DNA of 51,488 bases from positions 1-51,488 of the forward strand of contig NZ_PPRD01000011.1 in assembly GCF_002902575.1 (NCBI RefSeq), read 5' to 3'. The notes beneath the pieces are model-generated. The model saw only the letters and a program-made list of their open reading frames with translations. It had not been told where the DNA came from and did not search any database. Below are positions 49,899 through 51,488 of the stretch, piece by piece. The stretch comes from Staphylococcus croceilyticus. Lineage in GTDB: Bacteria > Bacillota > Bacilli > Staphylococcales > Staphylococcaceae. The first letter of the stretch is position 1. Every line of letters begins with the position of its first letter. The position numbers and the translations under genes are program-made.

Positions 49899-51299
49899 TT
49901 AAATTTTACCTACTTTTTTAGGAACTAAGAATAAGATTGTAATGAAAGCAGTTAAAGCAATACTTGCGTTGAATATTACCCCAGCTGCGCCACCAAGTTG
50001 TAAATTCATTTGTGAAGCGCAAAATCCGTAAATTGTACTAGACATCGCTACACCAAAGGCATTTCCTAATGAAGATGCCATCTTATAAACACCAGATGCT
50101 ACCCCAACTTTATCGTCAGGTGCTTCAGCAACTGCTGTATCTGTTGAAGGTGTCGCGTATGTACCTAAACCAATACCAAATAATAAATAACCTATAATAC
50201 TTGAAATAATATAAGCTACATTTGGTAAAAATGTTAATGATAGTAATAATAAACCAACAAAGGTAAAGCCACTACCCATTAATAATGGTCTTCTTGCTCC
50301 TTGTTTTTGTAATAACTTTTCACCTACACGTATCATGATAAGTACAGCTACAAGATACGTAATAGAAATGAGACCTGCTTGTAATGAGCTAAATCCTAAT
50401 TGACTTTGATAGTATGTGTTAACAACAATTAAAGTACCACCAGCAACACCATTTAACATAAAGTTAGAAAGCGTCGCACCACTGTAGCCTTTATTCATAA
50501 ACAAATGAAAATCAACTAGTGGATTTTCAGCTTTAAGCTCACGAATGATAAATAAAATCCCAGCCACTAAGAATACTGCACCTAGAGATAAAATCATTGG
50601 TGAGAATAATCCACGATCAGCGGCTTGTGTCACCATAACATTGACACTCAATAATGTAATTACAAGTAAAATAAGTCCCATTACATCAAATTTTGCTTTA
50701 TTATCTCTTCCTTCAGTTTCTGGTTCATATTTCGTTTCAGGCGTGTGTTTAATTAAGAAGATGGCTAAGATAGATAATACAATTGATACAATAAATATCC
50801 ATTGCCAACCAACTGTAGAAGCCATAAATCCACCAAATAGTGAACATACACCACTACCGCCCCATGAACCGATTGACCAGTAACTCACTGCACGTTGTCG
50901 TTCTTTTCCAATGTAATATTCATTAATAATCGCAAGTGTTGATGGCATAATAAACGCGCCTGATAGTCCCTGTAACGCACGTCCTATTAATAATAACCAA
51001 GCAACTGGCGCAATAATTAATAATAATGAGCCAATAATACTCAAGGCTAATCCTAAGTAGGTCATCTTAACGCGCCCAAATTTATCAGCAATATCCCCGG
51101 CGCCTACAATAAATAAACCTGAGAATAATGCGGATAAACTCACCGCAATATTGATTGTGCCCATATCTGTATTAAATGACGATTGTAGCGTTGGAACGAC
51201 ATTTACAAGAGATTGAGCGAACAACCAAAACGTAAGTACCCCAATAATAATTCCTATGAGTAGTCTATTATCTCCCCTAAATTCTTTTGAAGACTCCAT
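49899..51299 (-). CDS. NorB/NorC-family MFS efflux pump
   Basis: A 466-residue, 14-segment DHA2 pump. It follows S. aureus NorB/NorC closely: LLIGIIIGVLTFWLFAQSLVNVVP near the start, SYWSIGSWGGSGVCSLFGG in the middle and GIGLGTYATPSTDTAVAEAP in the C-terminal half, all known in that group. Those pumps export quinolones, tetracycline or dyes, and NorB is controlled by MgrA/NorG in S. aureus. No regulator lies next to this gene. RBS GAGGAG, ATG at 51299. The precise member (NorB or NorC) cannot be fixed without comparison. It is the last gene of the window. Confidence 0.85.
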   Translation of the reverse strand: MESSKEFRGDNRLLIGIIIGVLTFWLFAQSLVNVVPTLQSSFNTDMGTINIAVSLSALFSGLFIVGAGDIADKFGRVKMTYLGLALSIIGSLLLIIAPVAWLLLIGRALQGLSGAFIMPSTLAIINEYYIGKERQRAVSYWSIGSWGGSGVCSLFGGFMASTVGWQWIFIVSIVLSILAIFLIKHTPETKYEPETEGRDNKAKFDVMGLILLVITLLSVNVMVTQAADRGLFSPMILSLGAVFLVAGILFIIRELKAENPLVDFHLFMNKGYSGATLSNFMLNGVAGGTLIVVNTYYQSQLGFSSLQAGLISITYLVAVLIMIRVGEKLLQKQGARRPLLMGSGFTFVGLLLLSLTFLPNVAYIISSIIGYLLFGIGLGTYATPSTDTAVAEAPDDKVGVASGVYKMASSLGNAFGVAMSSTIYGFCASQMNLQLGGAAGVIFNASIALTAFITILFLVPKKVGKI

Positions 51300-51488
51300 T
51301 TGAAAAACTCCTCCTCATATACCCTAAAAACTAAACCTAATTAGTTTATATTAAAAACCTTATCATAATTACGCTTAAATGGCTTCACAAAATACTTTAT
51401 TTTTTCAAATTATGATTAATTTGAATATATAAACTCATCTATATTAATAAATTTCATATTTTCGTAATTATAAGTAATACTTTACACC
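51300..51488. other. Upstream region of the norB-like gene to window end
   Basis: AT-rich, containing the promoter of the efflux gene; I see no other feature. A run resembling a -10 (TATAAA/TTTATA) is present but not placed firmly. Confidence 0.4.

Overview
The window is an AT-rich chromosome segment from a Staphylococcus, most likely a coagulase-negative species. The evidence is gene content: SarZ, the NreABC nitrate/oxygen system, FmhA, an Flp-type serine hydrolase, a STAR-like intergenic repeat and a ScdA-type di-iron repair protein. The proteins resemble, but are not identical to, the S. aureus proteins I know, and I cannot name the species from sequence alone. I see no rRNA, tRNA, insertion sequence, prophage or CRISPR array.

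Positions 1-17,200 form a nitrate/nitrite respiration island. sarZ and a small heat-shock gene lead into narT (nitrate import). Then, on the minus strand, come narG-narH-narJ-narI-nreA-nreB-nreC (membrane nitrate reductase plus its O2/nitrate sensing system), nirB-nirD-sumT (NADH nitrite reductase and sirohaem methylation), sirB (labelled nirR in S. aureus) and nirC (nitrite channel). Three promoters (narT, narG, nirB) carry TAGGG-type palindromes that fit NreC sites beside 18-bp sites resembling Rex boxes. At narT and narG the palindromes come in pairs about 21 bp apart, at the same distance from the -10.

Positions 17,300-28,000 hold housekeeping and accessory genes: an SRPBCC protein, YceI, the zinc lipoprotein AdcA (fused to ZinT) behind a Zur box, a DsbA-like lipoprotein, FmhA, a cystine ABC transporter (tcyABC), a drug-type MFS pump, an unlisted 33-residue basic microprotein whose promoter overlaps a near-perfect Zur box, and gpmA.

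Positions 28,000-41,000: a three-copy 59-bp STAR-like array, a manganese-type CDF exporter, a GtrA/DUF6056 pair, glycerate kinase, an unusual Arg/Tyr-rich membrane protein, a complete type I toxin-antitoxin locus of the Fst/PepA1 kind (31-residue toxin plus antisense RNA), a Bcr/CflA pump, scdA with a methyltransferase, a GyrI-like protein divergent from a C39-like protease, a phosphoesterase and a CycA-type permease.

Positions 41,000-51,488: a CPA1 antiporter convergent with a KimA-type potassium transporter, Flp, a YidC-type lipoprotein, a truncated Rossmann-fold gene remnant, a YagU-like protein, PanE and a NorB/NorC-type efflux pump.

The main finds not evident from long ORFs are the toxin-antitoxin locus at 33,770-34,045, the Zur-controlled microprotein at 27,059-27,160, and the shared operator layout of the nar/nir promoters.
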